A stretch of DNA of 64,000 bases. Origin: Armatimonadota bacterium. Its GTDB lineage: Bacteria > Sysuimicrobiota > Sysuimicrobiia > Sysuimicrobiales > Kaftiobacteriaceae. The notes beneath the pieces were generated by a model. It searched no databases and was not told the DNA's origin. It saw only the letters and a program-made list of their open reading frames with translations. The stretch covers positions 62,001-126,000 of the forward strand of contig JAVKHY010000004.1 of NCBI GenBank assembly GCA_031459765.1, written 5' to 3'. Positions 18,632-26,800 of this stretch are shown here, piece after piece (position 1 is the first letter of the stretch; each line of letters opens with the position of its first letter). A program made the translations under genes and the position numbers.

Positions 18632-19837
18632 TCATCCCGGCGCCGCCGCCGGTCCGCGGCGCATGTCTTTGTGCCGCATCGCCTGCACCGTGTCGCGGCC
18701 GAAGATGAGTTCCGCTTCGTAGCCGTTGTGGGCGCGACACCTGAGCTGGATGTTGTCGAGGGTCGCTGTTCCCCCGCGGGCGTACGGAACGATGTGATGG
18801 AACTCGAGGAAGCCGCGGGCCTCGCAGCGACGGCCGCCGGGTGAAACGTAGGCGCATTGTCCCTGGTCCCGAGCCCACGCCGCCCGCCTGACCTCCGCCG
18901 GAATGTGCCGCGAACGGACTGATGCGTTCGTGGTGTGCTGCCGTGGCGGCGGCTCACCATCTGCTCGACGTCCGTCGGTGTCGCGCTGCGCGGCGGAGTG
19001 CCTGCGCTGCGCCAGATCTTTCAGAAGCGCCCGCAGCGCCAGCCTGAAGACTTCCCCCGCATCACCATCGGGAATCCGGTGCCGCAGCAGATCCTGGGCC
19101 CGGCGGAGCGCCTGATACATTTCCTCATCTGCGGTGAATTGAATGCGATACAGCCTGGGCGCCAGCGGTTCGACAACGGGTCGCCGTGCGGAGGAAGGCG
19201 ACGAGAAGCGTGATGCTTCCGCCGGCGCATCAATCAGCGGGGCCCCCAGTGCTCCGGGCCTATCCGGTGCTTCCTGTCCCGCTGCTTCCTGTCCCGGTTT
19301 TTCCTCTCCGTGCGCTTCCCCGATGCTATCGCCTTCGGAGGCTTTCGGATCGCGGGCGGCCCCGACCGGCCGCGCAATGGCGGCCGGGATCGGCAACCGG
19401 CGCACCGTCGAGGCCACCGGCGGTTGCGGTCGCAGGCGGGCGACCAGGGCTTCCACCTCGTGCTTGGTCTTGCGTTCCGCTTCCGTCAGCAGGGCCACGT
19501 GATTCTCCGCCGTCAGGTGAGGGGCCAAAAGCCCCACCGTGGTCAGGTTCACCGCTCCGCTGGTCAGCAGGTCCAGGACCTGAGGGAACCGGCGCGCCAC
19601 CCGCGCGGCCTCGATGCGGTTGTATGCGGCGTACTCGGAGAGGTGGAGCACCCGAGTACAGTAGGCGAACATCGACGGGCAGCCCTCGGCGAGGTAGAGA
19701 CGGCGCTCGTCGAAGACGGCCAGGTGAGCAATGAGGGCGGCGGTGGCCTCACGCTCGCGGCGCACCAGGTCCTGGATCCGACAGGTCAAATCCCGGTCGT
19801 TGAGTCCTGCGGCCTGGACAAGGATGGATGCGATCAT
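18632..19837 (-). CDS. HNH endonuclease with DUF222-like N-terminal region
   Basis: 401 aa from ATG at 19837. The N-terminal half (DLVRREREATAALIAHLAVF, then RIEAARVARRFPQVLDLLTSG and LLAPHLTAENHVALL) resembles the helical region found before HNH domains in DUF222/13E12-type proteins. A low-complexity linker has duplicated GQEA. The C-terminal HNH nuclease domain has CAYVSPGGRRCEARG, then FLEFHHIVPYARGGTATLDN and LRCRAHN, keeping the paired metal-ligand and catalytic HH. A frame open upstream to 20041 is rejected because the -10 box of a good promoter falls inside it. Such genes are often mobile or dispersed in high-GC genomes; function here unknown. Confidence 0.85.
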   Translation of the reverse strand: MIASILVQAAGLNDRDLTCRIQDLVRREREATAALIAHLAVFDERRLYLAEGCPSMFAYCTRVLHLSEYAAYNRIEAARVARRFPQVLDLLTSGAVNLTTVGLLAPHLTAENHVALLTEAERKTKHEVEALVARLRPQPPVASTVRRLPIPAAIARPVGAARDPKASEGDSIGEAHGEEKPGQEAAGQEAPDRPGALGAPLIDAPAEASRFSSPSSARRPVVEPLAPRLYRIQFTADEEMYQALRRAQDLLRHRIPDGDAGEVFRLALRALLKDLAQRRHSAAQRDTDGRRADGEPPPRQHTTNASVRSRHIPAEVRRAAWARDQGQCAYVSPGGRRCEARGFLEFHHIVPYARGGTATLDNIQLRCRAHNGYEAELIFGRDTVQAMRHKDMRRGPAAAPG

Positions 19838-19843
19838 GGCCCT

Positions 19844-19873
19844 TCTATACGCGGTTGTCGTCGAAGCCGTCAA
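19844..19873 (-). promoter_or_regulatory. Promoter of the HNH gene, predicted leaderless transcript
   Basis: On the minus strand TTGACG (19873-19868), an 18-nt spacer and TATAGA (19849-19844) precede the ATG at 19837 by only 6 nt. The predicted +1 falls on or next to the start codon, so the mRNA would have little or no 5' leader. Confidence 0.6.
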
Positions 19874-20049
19874 TGACCGGGGTGGATCAGTTCTACTGGG
19901 TCCGGACCCAGTTCTGTTCGATCGTCTGGCGTCAGGGATGGCGCGAGTCCGGCGCGAGGGCGGCTCGACGGGGACAGACCGGGACCGGTCCTCTCGGACC
20001 CTGGCGAACGAAACTCTGGCGGGAGACCCCCGGCAAACCAAACCTTGAC

Positions 20050-20139
20050 GGAAGACCCCTGCGGGAGACCCCGGCGACCGAGACCCCGGCGAGCCAGGCC
20101 TTGGGAAGCGAGACCCCGGCGACCGAGACTCCGGCGGCC
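20050..20139. repeat. Six 15-bp tandem units upstream of alaS
   Basis: A strict 15-bp period runs from 20050 to 20139. Units starting at 20065, 20080, 20110 and 20125 are variants of GAGACCCCGGCGACC; the others are more diverged. It lies between the divergent HNH and alaS promoters. Flanking sequence (20140-20200) holds further short repeats such as CCGCGGAATGGCG / CCGCGAAATGGCG. Confidence 0.85.
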
Positions 20140-20238
20140 TGACCTGGGGATTGACGGGAGCCCCGCGGAATGGCGGAGAGTCCCGCGAAATGGCGAAGAG
20201 TGCTGACGCAGACGAGGCGGGGGGATCGGGACGGCAGA

Positions 20239-20267
20239 TTGACAGGGGCCGGCAGCCTCTCTACACT
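20239..20267 (+). promoter_or_regulatory. Promoter of alaS
   Basis: TTGACA (20239-20244), a 17-nt spacer and TACACT (20262-20267) form a near-consensus housekeeping promoter. The start site would be near 20274, giving a leader of about 200 nt that contains the T-box. Confidence 0.8.
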
Positions 20268-20274
20268 GGGGCCG

Positions 20275-20450
20275 AGCAATGAAGGAGCTCGCCCCTCCCG
20301 AGCGTTCGCCGAACGTCAGCACGTAAGGCGACGGAGGCCTCCGATATCGGCCCCACGAGAGCCCCGGGGCCGTGTATCCTCCGGGGAAGATGGGTGGTAC
20401 CGCGGGAGCGCTGCTCGCTCTCGTCCCTGAGGGGACGAGGGCGTTCTTTT
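20275..20450 (+). promoter_or_regulatory. T-box leader of alaS
   Basis: A clear T-box GGGTGGTACCGCGG is at 20392-20405, preceded by a Stem III hairpin CCCCGG (20362-20367) : CCGGGG (20381-20386). The CGTCCC segment can pair with GATGGG to form the antiterminator, or with GGGACG in a 12-bp terminator (20416-20427 with 20432-20443) that ends in TTCTTTTA. Only about 118 nt separate the predicted start site from the T-box, so Stem I is shorter than usual and I could not assign the specifier codon; Ala is inferred from the gene controlled. Confidence 0.88.
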
Positions 20451-20476
20451 ATGAGGAAGCGATCGAGGTGGAGGAG

Positions 20477-23158
20477 ATGGGGACGACCCGATGGACGTGG
20501 CGGCAGGCGGCCGAGACGTTCCTGACGTTCTTCCGGGAGCGCGGTCATACCGTCGTCCCCGGCAGCTCCCTGGTGCCTGCGGGCGACCCCACGCTGCTCT
20601 TCACCAACGCCGGCATGGTGCAGTTCAAGGACACCTTCCTCGGCCTGGAACGCCGTCCGTATCTGCGGGCCGCCACATTGCAAAAGTGCATGCGCGTGCA
20701 GGGGAAGCACAACGACCTGGAGACGGTCGGGCCGAGCCCCTGGCACCACACCTTCTTCCTGATGCTGGGCAACTTCAGCTTCGGCGACTACTTCAAACGG
20801 GAGGCGATCGCCTACGCCTGGGAGTTGATGACCGCCATCTACGGGATCGATCCGTCCCGACTGGTGCTGACCATCTTCAAGGACGACGACGAGGCCTTCC
20901 AGGCCTGGCGGGCGCTGGAGATCCCCGCCGCGCGCATTTTCCGCATGGACGAGAAGACGAACTTCTGGATGATGGCCGACGTCGGACCCTGCGGGCCGAC
21001 CTCGGAACTGCACTACGACTGGGGCCCCGAGCGCTGCACCTGCGGACGTCCCGACTGCAGCGTCGCCCTGGACAACGGCTGTCTCCGCTGGCTGGAGGTC
21101 TGGAACCTGGTCTTCATGCAGTTCGACCAGCGGCCCGACGGGACCCGGGTCCCCCTGCCGAGACCCGGGGTGGATACGGGCATGGGGCTGGAGCGTCTGG
21201 TGACGGTCCTCCAGGGCACCCGCGACGTGTACGGCACCGACCTGTTCCTGCCCCTGATGGATCGCCTGCAGGCCATTCTGGGCCACGACCGGCGCCGGCG
21301 CGAGGAGCATGAGGTGGCCTACCGGGTGATGGCCGACCACGGGCGGGCCATGACCTTCCTGCTCGCCGACGGCGTGGTTCCCGGCAACGAAGGCCGCAGC
21401 TACGTCCTGCGGATGATCATGCGGCGGGCGATGCGCTTCTGCCGCTCCACCGGCACCACGGCGCCGTTCCTCGCCGAACTGGCCGGGGCCGTCGCGGAGG
21501 AGATGGGGGATGTGTACCCGGAATTGCGCGCGCAGCGGGAGTTCATCGAGGCCGCGGCGCGCGCCGAAGAAGAACGCTTCACCCAGACGCTGACCAACGG
21601 CCTGGAGCGGCTGGAGGAGCTCCTGGACCGGACCGCGGAGGCCGGGGCGCGCGTCCTGCCCGGCGAGGAGGTGTTCCGTCTCTACGACACCTACGGGTTT
21701 CCGCTGGAGATGACGAAGGACGTGGCGCGCGAGCGCGGGCTGGAGGTGGACGAGACCGGTTTTGCCCGGGCGATGGAGGCCCAGCGCGAGCGGGCCCGGG
21801 CGGCGCAGGCGTTTACCCTCCCGGCGGATGACGGCCGCTATGCCCGGCTGGCGGCCGAAGGGATAACCACAGAGTTCGTCGGCTACCGGCGGCACCGCCT
21901 GCGGGCGCGCATCAGGGCGCTGCTGGTCCGCGGCCGGCCGGCGGAGCGGGCCGCCGCCGGCGACGAGGTGGAGGTGGTGCTCGACCGCACGCCCTTCTAC
22001 GCGGAAGGCGGCGGCCAGGTCGGCGACACGGGCGAACTGGTCACGGCGGACGGCCGGGTCGAGGTCCGGGACACCCGCCGCGGGCCGGGCGGGATCATCG
22101 TCCACCTCGGGCTCGTCCAAGATGGTGCGATCCGGGTCGGCCAGACGTGCCGCGCGACGATCGACGTCGCGCGGCGACTCGACATCATGCGGAACCACAC
22201 CGCGACGCATCTGCTGCACAAGGCCCTGCGGGAGGTGCTCGGGGAACACGCCCGCCAGGCCGGCTCGCTGGTGGCCCCCGACCGGCTGCGCTTCGACTTC
22301 ATCCACCTGGCGCCGCTCAGCGCGGAGCAGCGGCAGGCCATCGAGGTCCGGGTGAACGAGCAGATCACGGCCGACCTGCCCGTGCGGGCGCAGTGGTTGA
22401 GCTACGAGGAGGCGGTGGCCCGCGGGGCCATGGCGCTCTTCGGAGAGAAGTACGGCGACCGTGTCCGCATGGTCAGCATCGACCACTACAGCCGGGAACT
22501 GTGCGGAGGCACCCACCTCGCGCGCACCGGGCAGATCGGCCTCTTCAAGGTCACCGCGGAGAGCGGCGTCGCCGCTGGCGTGCGGCGCATCGAGGCGGTC
22601 ACCGGTCGGGGCGCGCTGGATCTGGTCATCCGCCAGGAGCGCGCCCTGCGCGCGATCGCCGAGCAGTTGCGCACCACGCCCGAAGAGGCCCCCGAGCGCG
22701 TGCGGCGGTTGAGCGAGCAGATCAGAGAACTGGAGCGTCGGCTGCGCGCCGGCGCGGAGCCGTCCCGCGAGGAGGTCGCCCTGCGCGGCGAGGCCGCCGC
22801 CGTCACCGTGGACGGCACGCGCGTCGTCGTCCTCGACGTCCAGGCCGACGACGCCGAGGCGCTGCGTCGCCAGGCCGATCGGCTGCGCGAGGTCTTCGAC
22901 GCCAGGACGGAGCCCGCCGTGATCGTCCTGGCCAGCACCACCAGCGGCCGCCTGGTCGCGACGCGCACACGCAAAGCCTCGCCGCCGGTCCACGCGGGGG
23001 CGCTGCTGCGCAGCCTGGCCGAGGAGTTCGGGGGCAGCGGCGGCGGCCGGCCCGACCTGGGGCAGGGCGGGCTGCGCGATCCGGCGCGGGTGCGCGACCT
23101 GGTGGCCCGCGGCCGCGATCCGGCCTTCCTGGCCGCGCATCTGGCGCGCGGGAGGTAG
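20477..23158 (+). CDS. alaS: Alanyl-tRNA synthetase
   Basis: Charges tRNA-Ala; 893 aa from ATG 20477, normal size. An upstream in-frame start at 20372 is rejected because it lies inside the T-box. The class II catalytic core starts TFLTFFRERGHTVVPGSSL and includes LFTNAGMVQFKDTFLG and RAATLQKCMRVQGKHNDLE. The editing domain has HNHTATHLLHKALR-type zinc ligands (HxxxH) and CGGTHLARTGQIG. The C-Ala tail has the GGGRPDLGQGG motif. Head of a Firmicutes-like cluster with ruvX, DUF1292 and mltG. Confidence 0.98.
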   Translation: MGTTRWTWRQAAETFLTFFRERGHTVVPGSSLVPAGDPTLLFTNAGMVQFKDTFLGLERRPYLRAATLQKCMRVQGKHNDLETVGPSPWHHTFFLMLGNFSFGDYFKREAIAYAWELMTAIYGIDPSRLVLTIFKDDDEAFQAWRALEIPAARIFRMDEKTNFWMMADVGPCGPTSELHYDWGPERCTCGRPDCSVALDNGCLRWLEVWNLVFMQFDQRPDGTRVPLPRPGVDTGMGLERLVTVLQGTRDVYGTDLFLPLMDRLQAILGHDRRRREEHEVAYRVMADHGRAMTFLLADGVVPGNEGRSYVLRMIMRRAMRFCRSTGTTAPFLAELAGAVAEEMGDVYPELRAQREFIEAAARAEEERFTQTLTNGLERLEELLDRTAEAGARVLPGEEVFRLYDTYGFPLEMTKDVARERGLEVDETGFARAMEAQRERARAAQAFTLPADDGRYARLAAEGITTEFVGYRRHRLRARIRALLVRGRPAERAAAGDEVEVVLDRTPFYAEGGGQVGDTGELVTADGRVEVRDTRRGPGGIIVHLGLVQDGAIRVGQTCRATIDVARRLDIMRNHTATHLLHKALREVLGEHARQAGSLVAPDRLRFDFIHLAPLSAEQRQAIEVRVNEQITADLPVRAQWLSYEEAVARGAMALFGEKYGDRVRMVSIDHYSRELCGGTHLARTGQIGLFKVTAESGVAAGVRRIEAVTGRGALDLVIRQERALRAIAEQLRTTPEEAPERVRRLSEQIRELERRLRAGAEPSREEVALRGEAAAVTVDGTRVVVLDVQADDAEALRRQADRLREVFDARTEPAVIVLASTTSGRLVATRTRKASPPVHAGALLRSLAEEFGGSGGGRPDLGQGGLRDPARVRDLVARGRDPAFLAAHLARGR

Positions 23159-23160
23159 GG

Positions 23161-23655
23161 ATGGGTGGGAGGGTGCTCGCCCTCGACGTAGGCACCAGGC
23201 GGATCGGCGTCGCCGTCTCCGATCCCACCGGGACCATCGCGCACAGCCACGCCGTGCTGCCTCGTACCTCGTGGGCCGACCTCCTCCGGCGACTGCGGCG
23301 CATCATCGCCGACCAGGAGGTGGAGCGGGTCGTCGTCGGCCTACCCCTGCGTCTGGACGGGCGGGAAGGGCCCGCGGCGGAGGAGGCCCGGGCCTTCGCC
23401 CGGCGGCTGCGGCGCGAGCTGCCGCTCCCCGTTGTCCTGCAGGACGAGCGCCTGTCCACCGCAGAAGCGGAACGGGCAATGGTGTTACAGGACGCCCGCC
23501 GGGGGGTGCGACGGCGACGGCGGGACGCCGTAGCGGCGGCGATCTTCCTGCAGACTTATCTCGAGCGGTGCCGCAGGGACGCGGGCGCGGCGGACGACGG
23601 GGAGGAGGGACGGCGTGACGAATCGCGGGACCACCATCACACTCCTGGACGATGA
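23161..23655 (+). CDS. ruvX: Putative pre-16S rRNA nuclease (RuvX/YqgF)
   Basis: RNase H-fold protein of the YqgF/YrrK family, 164 aa, implicated in 16S rRNA 5'-end maturation. Motifs: VLALDVGTRRIGVAVSDP with the first acidic residue, VVVGLPLRLDGREGPAAEEARAFA, and QDERLSTAEAERAM followed by DAVAAAIFLQTYL. ATG at 23161 begins 2 bp after the alaS stop. The C-terminal tail (after about residue 140) is charged and overlaps the start of the next gene by 41 bp, so the functional domain ends earlier. Confidence 0.93.
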   Translation: MGGRVLALDVGTRRIGVAVSDPTGTIAHSHAVLPRTSWADLLRRLRRIIADQEVERVVVGLPLRLDGREGPAAEEARAFARRLRRELPLPVVLQDERLSTAEAERAMVLQDARRGVRRRRRDAVAAAIFLQTYLERCRRDAGAADDGEEGRRDESRDHHHTPGR

Positions 23656-23899
23656 GGGCCGATCCCACGCCTTCACCCTCGTCGACGTAGTGGAGGTGGA
23701 CGACCGCCGGTACGCCGTGCTCCAGCCCCAGGGCGAGGAGGGGAGCGCGGTGCTTTTCCGCGTCGAGGGCGAGCTGCTCACGCCGGTGGACGAGGACGAG
23801 GAGTTCGACCGCGTCGTCGCCGAGTTGCAGGAGACCGGGGACTACGACGCCCTGACCGTAGTGGACGAGGACGACCGGCGCAGGCGCGGGGTGAACTGA
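23615..23899 (+). CDS. DUF1292 family protein
   Basis: 94-aa acidic protein of the YrzB/DUF1292 family: TITLLDDEGRSHAFTLVDVVEVDDRRYAVL and the GSAVLFRVEGE strand match the family pattern, which is typically encoded between ruvX and mltG in Firmicutes. Function is unknown. GTG start at 23615 follows GGAGGAGGGA. The C-terminus is a string of acidic and basic residues (VVDEDDRRRRG). Confidence 0.88.
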   Translation: MTNRGTTITLLDDEGRSHAFTLVDVVEVDDRRYAVLQPQGEEGSAVLFRVEGELLTPVDEDEEFDRVVAELQETGDYDALTVVDEDDRRRRGVN

Positions 23900-23904
23900 C
23901 ACCG

Positions 23905-24897
23905 ATGCGCCGGGCGGCGGCGGTGACGGCGGGACTCCTGGGTGCAGCGATCGCCGCGGCCGCCTTTGCCGTCTCGAGCGCGCTGGCGCCGGTGGAGCGG
24001 CGGGCCCCGGTGCAGGTCGTGGTCATCCCGCCCGGGAGCGGCGCGGCGGAGATCGGCCGGATTCTGGAGGATGCCGGGATCGTGCGCCGGGCCTCCCACT
24101 TTGTCTACGCGGCGCGGCTGCGGGGGCTGACGCGCCGCCTCCGCGGCGGAGAGTACCGCCTGTCCCCCGCCATGTCTCTGCCGGAGGTGGTGGAGCGCAT
24201 CGCCCGCGGCGAGGTTGTGCTCCACACCGTGACGATTCCCGAAGGCCTCACCGCAGAAGAGATCGTCCGAACCCTCGCCGGGAAAGGGCTGGGCGATCCC
24301 GTGCGGCTGCGGACGCTGGTACGGGAGGGAGCAGGAGCGTTCCCCCACACCTTCCTCCGGGAGATCCCCACCGCCTCCCTGGAAGGCTACCTGTTTCCCG
24401 ACACCTACCAGCTGCCGCGCTTCCTCGACGAACGGTTGGTGTTGGCCGCCTTCCTGGACCGGTTCGAAGCCGTCGTCATCCCCGCATGGCGGCGAGAGGG
24501 ACGGGGACGGAGCCTGCACGAGATCGTCACGGTGGCGGCGATGGTGGAACGGGAGGCCCGCGTGCCTTCGGAGCGCCCGCTCATCGCGGGGGTGATCTAC
24601 AACCGGCTCCGCCGCGGCTGGCGGCTGGAGATCGACGCCACCGTTCTCTATGCGCTGGGGCGGCACAAACCGGTCGTCACCTACGACGACCTGAAGGTGG
24701 ACTCGCCCTACAACACCTACCTCCACGCCGGTCTGCCTCCCGGGCCGATTGCCAGCCCGGGACTGGCCGCGATCGAGGCGGCGCTGCGCCCGGCCCGGAC
24801 GGACTACCTCTTCTACGTCGCCCGTCCGGACGGCTCCCATGCCTTCAGCCGGACGCTGGCCGAGCACCTGGTCGCCGTCCGCCGCTACCGGCCGTGA
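23905..24897 (+). CDS. mltG: Endolytic murein transglycosylase
   Basis: MltG/YceG-family enzyme that cleaves nascent glycan strands at the membrane; 330 aa. One N-terminal membrane segment (about residues 5-27) is followed by a LysM-like region (VVIPPGSGAAEIGRILEDAGIV). The catalytic domain has SLEGYLFPDTYQLPR, the catalytic glutamate in TVAAMVEREARVPSE, GVIYNRLRRGWRLEIDATVLYALG and SPYNTYLHAGLPPGPIASPG. Its stop overlaps the GTG of the next gene. Confidence 0.95.
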   Translation: MRRAAAVTAGLLGAAIAAAAFAVSSALAPVERRAPVQVVVIPPGSGAAEIGRILEDAGIVRRASHFVYAARLRGLTRRLRGGEYRLSPAMSLPEVVERIARGEVVLHTVTIPEGLTAEEIVRTLAGKGLGDPVRLRTLVREGAGAFPHTFLREIPTASLEGYLFPDTYQLPRFLDERLVLAAFLDRFEAVVIPAWRREGRGRSLHEIVTVAAMVEREARVPSERPLIAGVIYNRLRRGWRLEIDATVLYALGRHKPVVTYDDLKVDSPYNTYLHAGLPPGPIASPGLAAIEAALRPARTDYLFYVARPDGSHAFSRTLAEHLVAVRRYRP

Positions 24898-25412
24898 TCC
24901 AGCGCCTGCTCACGCCCCGGGAGGTGGCGGCCTCCGTCGCGGATCTCGATCCCGAAGCGCTGCACCGCCGGGGGGTCCGCGGCGTGATCCTCGATCTGGA
25001 CAATACCATCGTCCCGTGGGGTCGCCGGACCGTCCCCCCGGTTGTCCATGAGTGGGTGGAAGGCCTCCGCCGGACCGGCATCCGGGTCTGCATCGTGTCC
25101 AACAACTCCGGGGGGTGGGCCCGACAGGTGAGCGCCTCGTTGGGCGGGATCCCCGTGGTGGGATGGGCGCTCAAACCGGTGCCCTTCGGGTTCAGACGCG
25201 CCATGCGCCTGATGGGCACCGCTCCCGCGCAGACCGCGCTGGTCGGTGACCAGCTGTTCACCGATGTCCTGGGCGGCAACCTGCTCGGCGTCTACACGAT
25301 TCTCGTCGAGCCGCTGTCGCCCCGGGACTGGCTGAGTACCCGCCTGGTGCGTCTGCTGGAAGGACCCTTCCGCCGGCGCCTTGCCCGCCGCTTCCCTCAG
25401 GACACCGGCTAG
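24894..25412 (+). CDS. YqeG-family HAD IIIA-type phosphatase
   Basis: 172-aa HAD hydrolase of the YqeG family, common in Gram-positives. HAD motif I is DLDNTIVPW (about residues 43-51), motif II SNNSGG, and motif III/IV KP...VGDQLFTDVLGGN; no large cap domain. GTG start at 24894 overlaps the mltG stop (GTGA). The physiological substrate of YqeG is not established; the yeast relative Gep4 is a phosphatidylglycerophosphate phosphatase. Confidence 0.9.
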   Translation: MIQRLLTPREVAASVADLDPEALHRRGVRGVILDLDNTIVPWGRRTVPPVVHEWVEGLRRTGIRVCIVSNNSGGWARQVSASLGGIPVVGWALKPVPFGFRRAMRLMGTAPAQTALVGDQLFTDVLGGNLLGVYTILVEPLSPRDWLSTRLVRLLEGPFRRRLARRFPQDTG

Positions 25413-25450
25413 CCCTCAGACTACCGGCTTCCCCCGGCCGTCCTCCTCTC

Positions 25451-25517
25451 CTCCCGGGGCCTTCTTGCCGATATTTCTTTCCGAATAGGACACAGAAGGC
25501 CGTCTAGGCCCCGGGAG
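25451..25517. other. Inverted repeat in the leader of the first pilin operon
   Basis: Within the 152-bp gap before the pilins, CTCCCGGGGCC (25451-25461) is the perfect complement of GGCCCCGGGAG (25507-25517). An alternative internal pairing GGCCTTCT (25458-25465) : AGAAGGCC (25494-25501) shares bases with it. The AT-rich loop (GATATTTCTTTCCGAATAGG) is the only AT-rich stretch nearby and may contain the promoter. Not a riboswitch class I recognise. Confidence 0.5.
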
Positions 25518-25564
25518 GCCGGGGCAAGGAGAGGAGATGAGCGGCCGGCGAGGCCGCAGCCGGG

Positions 25565-26041
25565 GTGAGGGAGGGGCCGATTACGACACGCCGCCAGTTC
25601 CTGCAGGGGCAAACCGGGTTCACGTTGATCGAGCTGCTCGTGGCCACGGCGATCTTCGGGATCGTGGCCATCTTTCTGCTCACCTCGTTCATCCAGGCGC
25701 TCAGCCAGGCGGGGTACTCCAACGAGCGGTCCGCGGCGACGACCATCGGGATGCAGGTCATGGAGCAGATCCGCTCCAGCGCCAACCCCTATCAGCTGGT
25801 GGCCTTCGACCCGCTGCCGCGGACACCCATCGCCAGCATCGGGCCGTGCCCGCCGGACCCCAACCCGAGCCCGTACTGCGGTCTGGCCAACCCCACCCCC
25901 TACGCCTTCGACCTGCAGGTGGACATCAACCAGAACGATGACCTGGGGCTGGTCGACGTCACGGTCCAGGTCTACCGGACCGGATCGGCCGCCGGCGTCC
26001 CGCCCATCGTGAGGCTGACGACGATCCTCGATGACCAGTAG
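25565..26041 (+). CDS. Type IV pilin-like protein (PilV/PilI type)
   Basis: 158-aa minor pilin candidate. A short basic leader is followed by the class III prepilin site QTG|FTLIELLVATAIFG (cleavage after about residue 18), with Glu at +5, and a single N-terminal hydrophobic helix. The globular region contains one close Cys pair (GPCPPDPNPSPYCG) and a C-terminus rich in beta-type sequence. GTG start, weak ribosome site. First of four pilin-type genes in tandem; processed by the prepilin peptidase encoded at 58657. Confidence 0.85.
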   Translation: MREGPITTRRQFLQGQTGFTLIELLVATAIFGIVAIFLLTSFIQALSQAGYSNERSAATTIGMQVMEQIRSSANPYQLVAFDPLPRTPIASIGPCPPDPNPSPYCGLANPTPYAFDLQVDINQNDDLGLVDVTVQVYRTGSAAGVPPIVRLTTILDDQ

Positions 26042-26656
26042 ATGACCAACAGGAGACCGGCGATGCGCAGAGCAGGCGACAGGCGGACGGCGTCTTCCGG
26101 CGAGCAGGGGTTCACGCTGCTCGAACTGCTCATCGGTCTGACGCTGGTGGCGCTCGTCATCGGCGTGGTGGGCGCGTTGCTGGTTACCGGCGCCCGCGCC
26201 GCCAAGAACACGAATAGTTTCCTCCAGACCCAGGCCCAGGTGCGCGCCGGATTGGACAACATGGTGGAGGAGATCCGGTGGGCGCAGGAGGTCCGCGCGG
26301 CTGCGGCGCAGTCGGTCACGCTGTTCGTCCCCCAGAGCACCCCCTTCTCGGCCAGCAGCCCGTACACCGTGACCTTCGCCTACAACGCCGCGGACGACAC
26401 GATCACACGCCAGGAGGATCCGGACGCGGACGGCCCGCAACCGGCCGGACCGCCGACGCCGATCGCCTACCTCGTCGTGGATCCGGGCGGCGGGGCGGGA
26501 CTGACCCTGGAGTACTTCGACACCACGGGAACCTCGCTGGGGTCCGCACCGCCGTCGCCGGGGGACGTCTCGCGGGTCCGCATCTTCATCACGACGACGA
26601 AGGACGGGTTCAGCCGGACCTTTGCCGGCGACGCGGCACTCCGCGGCCGGTTGTAG
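26042..26656 (+). CDS. Type IV pilin-like protein (PilW type)
   Basis: 204-aa minor pilin candidate starting directly after the previous stop codon. The prepilin motif EQG|FTLLELLIGLTLVALV has Glu+5, and a long alpha-helical stretch (AQVRAGLDNMVEEIRWAQEV) is typical of PilW/PilJ. The leader peptide is about 23 residues; a second ATG at 26063 would shorten it. The C-terminal codons run into a CGGTTGT repeat. Confidence 0.85.
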   Translation: MTNRRPAMRRAGDRRTASSGEQGFTLLELLIGLTLVALVIGVVGALLVTGARAAKNTNSFLQTQAQVRAGLDNMVEEIRWAQEVRAAAAQSVTLFVPQSTPFSASSPYTVTFAYNAADDTITRQEDPDADGPQPAGPPTPIAYLVVDPGGGAGLTLEYFDTTGTSLGSAPPSPGDVSRVRIFITTTKDGFSRTFAGDAALRGRL

Positions 26657-26717
26657 CCGGTTGTCGGGAGAGTCGGTTGTCGTAGCGGAGTCGGTTGTGG
26701 GAGAGGAGCCGGTGTTG
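26646..26717. repeat. Degenerate CGGTTGT repeat after the PilW-type gene
   Basis: CGGTTGT occurs at 26648, 26658, 26674 and 26692 with related flanks (TCGGGAGAG, GTAGCGGAG, GGGAGAGGAG). It spans the stop codon of the upstream pilin gene and the 144-bp gap before the next start. Confidence 0.65.
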
Positions 26718-26800
26718 GAAACGACAGGATCGCACCGCGGCCCGTGCCCGGGCGGGGCGGGCCACCGGTGCAGACCAGGACAGAAGGACGGGACAGTCTC

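Noticed and set aside
18385-20200. CRISPR array
   Set aside because: Units are 15-16 bp, contiguous and degenerate, without unique spacers, and no cas genes are present.
20372-20476. Upstream in-frame start for alaS
   Set aside because: It lies within the T-box and terminator hairpin; the family N-terminus begins after 20477.
20261-23140. Very long open frame on the minus strand opposite alaS (over 900 codons)
   Set aside because: A shadow of the GC-rich codon pattern. The plus strand is certain alaS, and the antisense translation has no recognisable domain.
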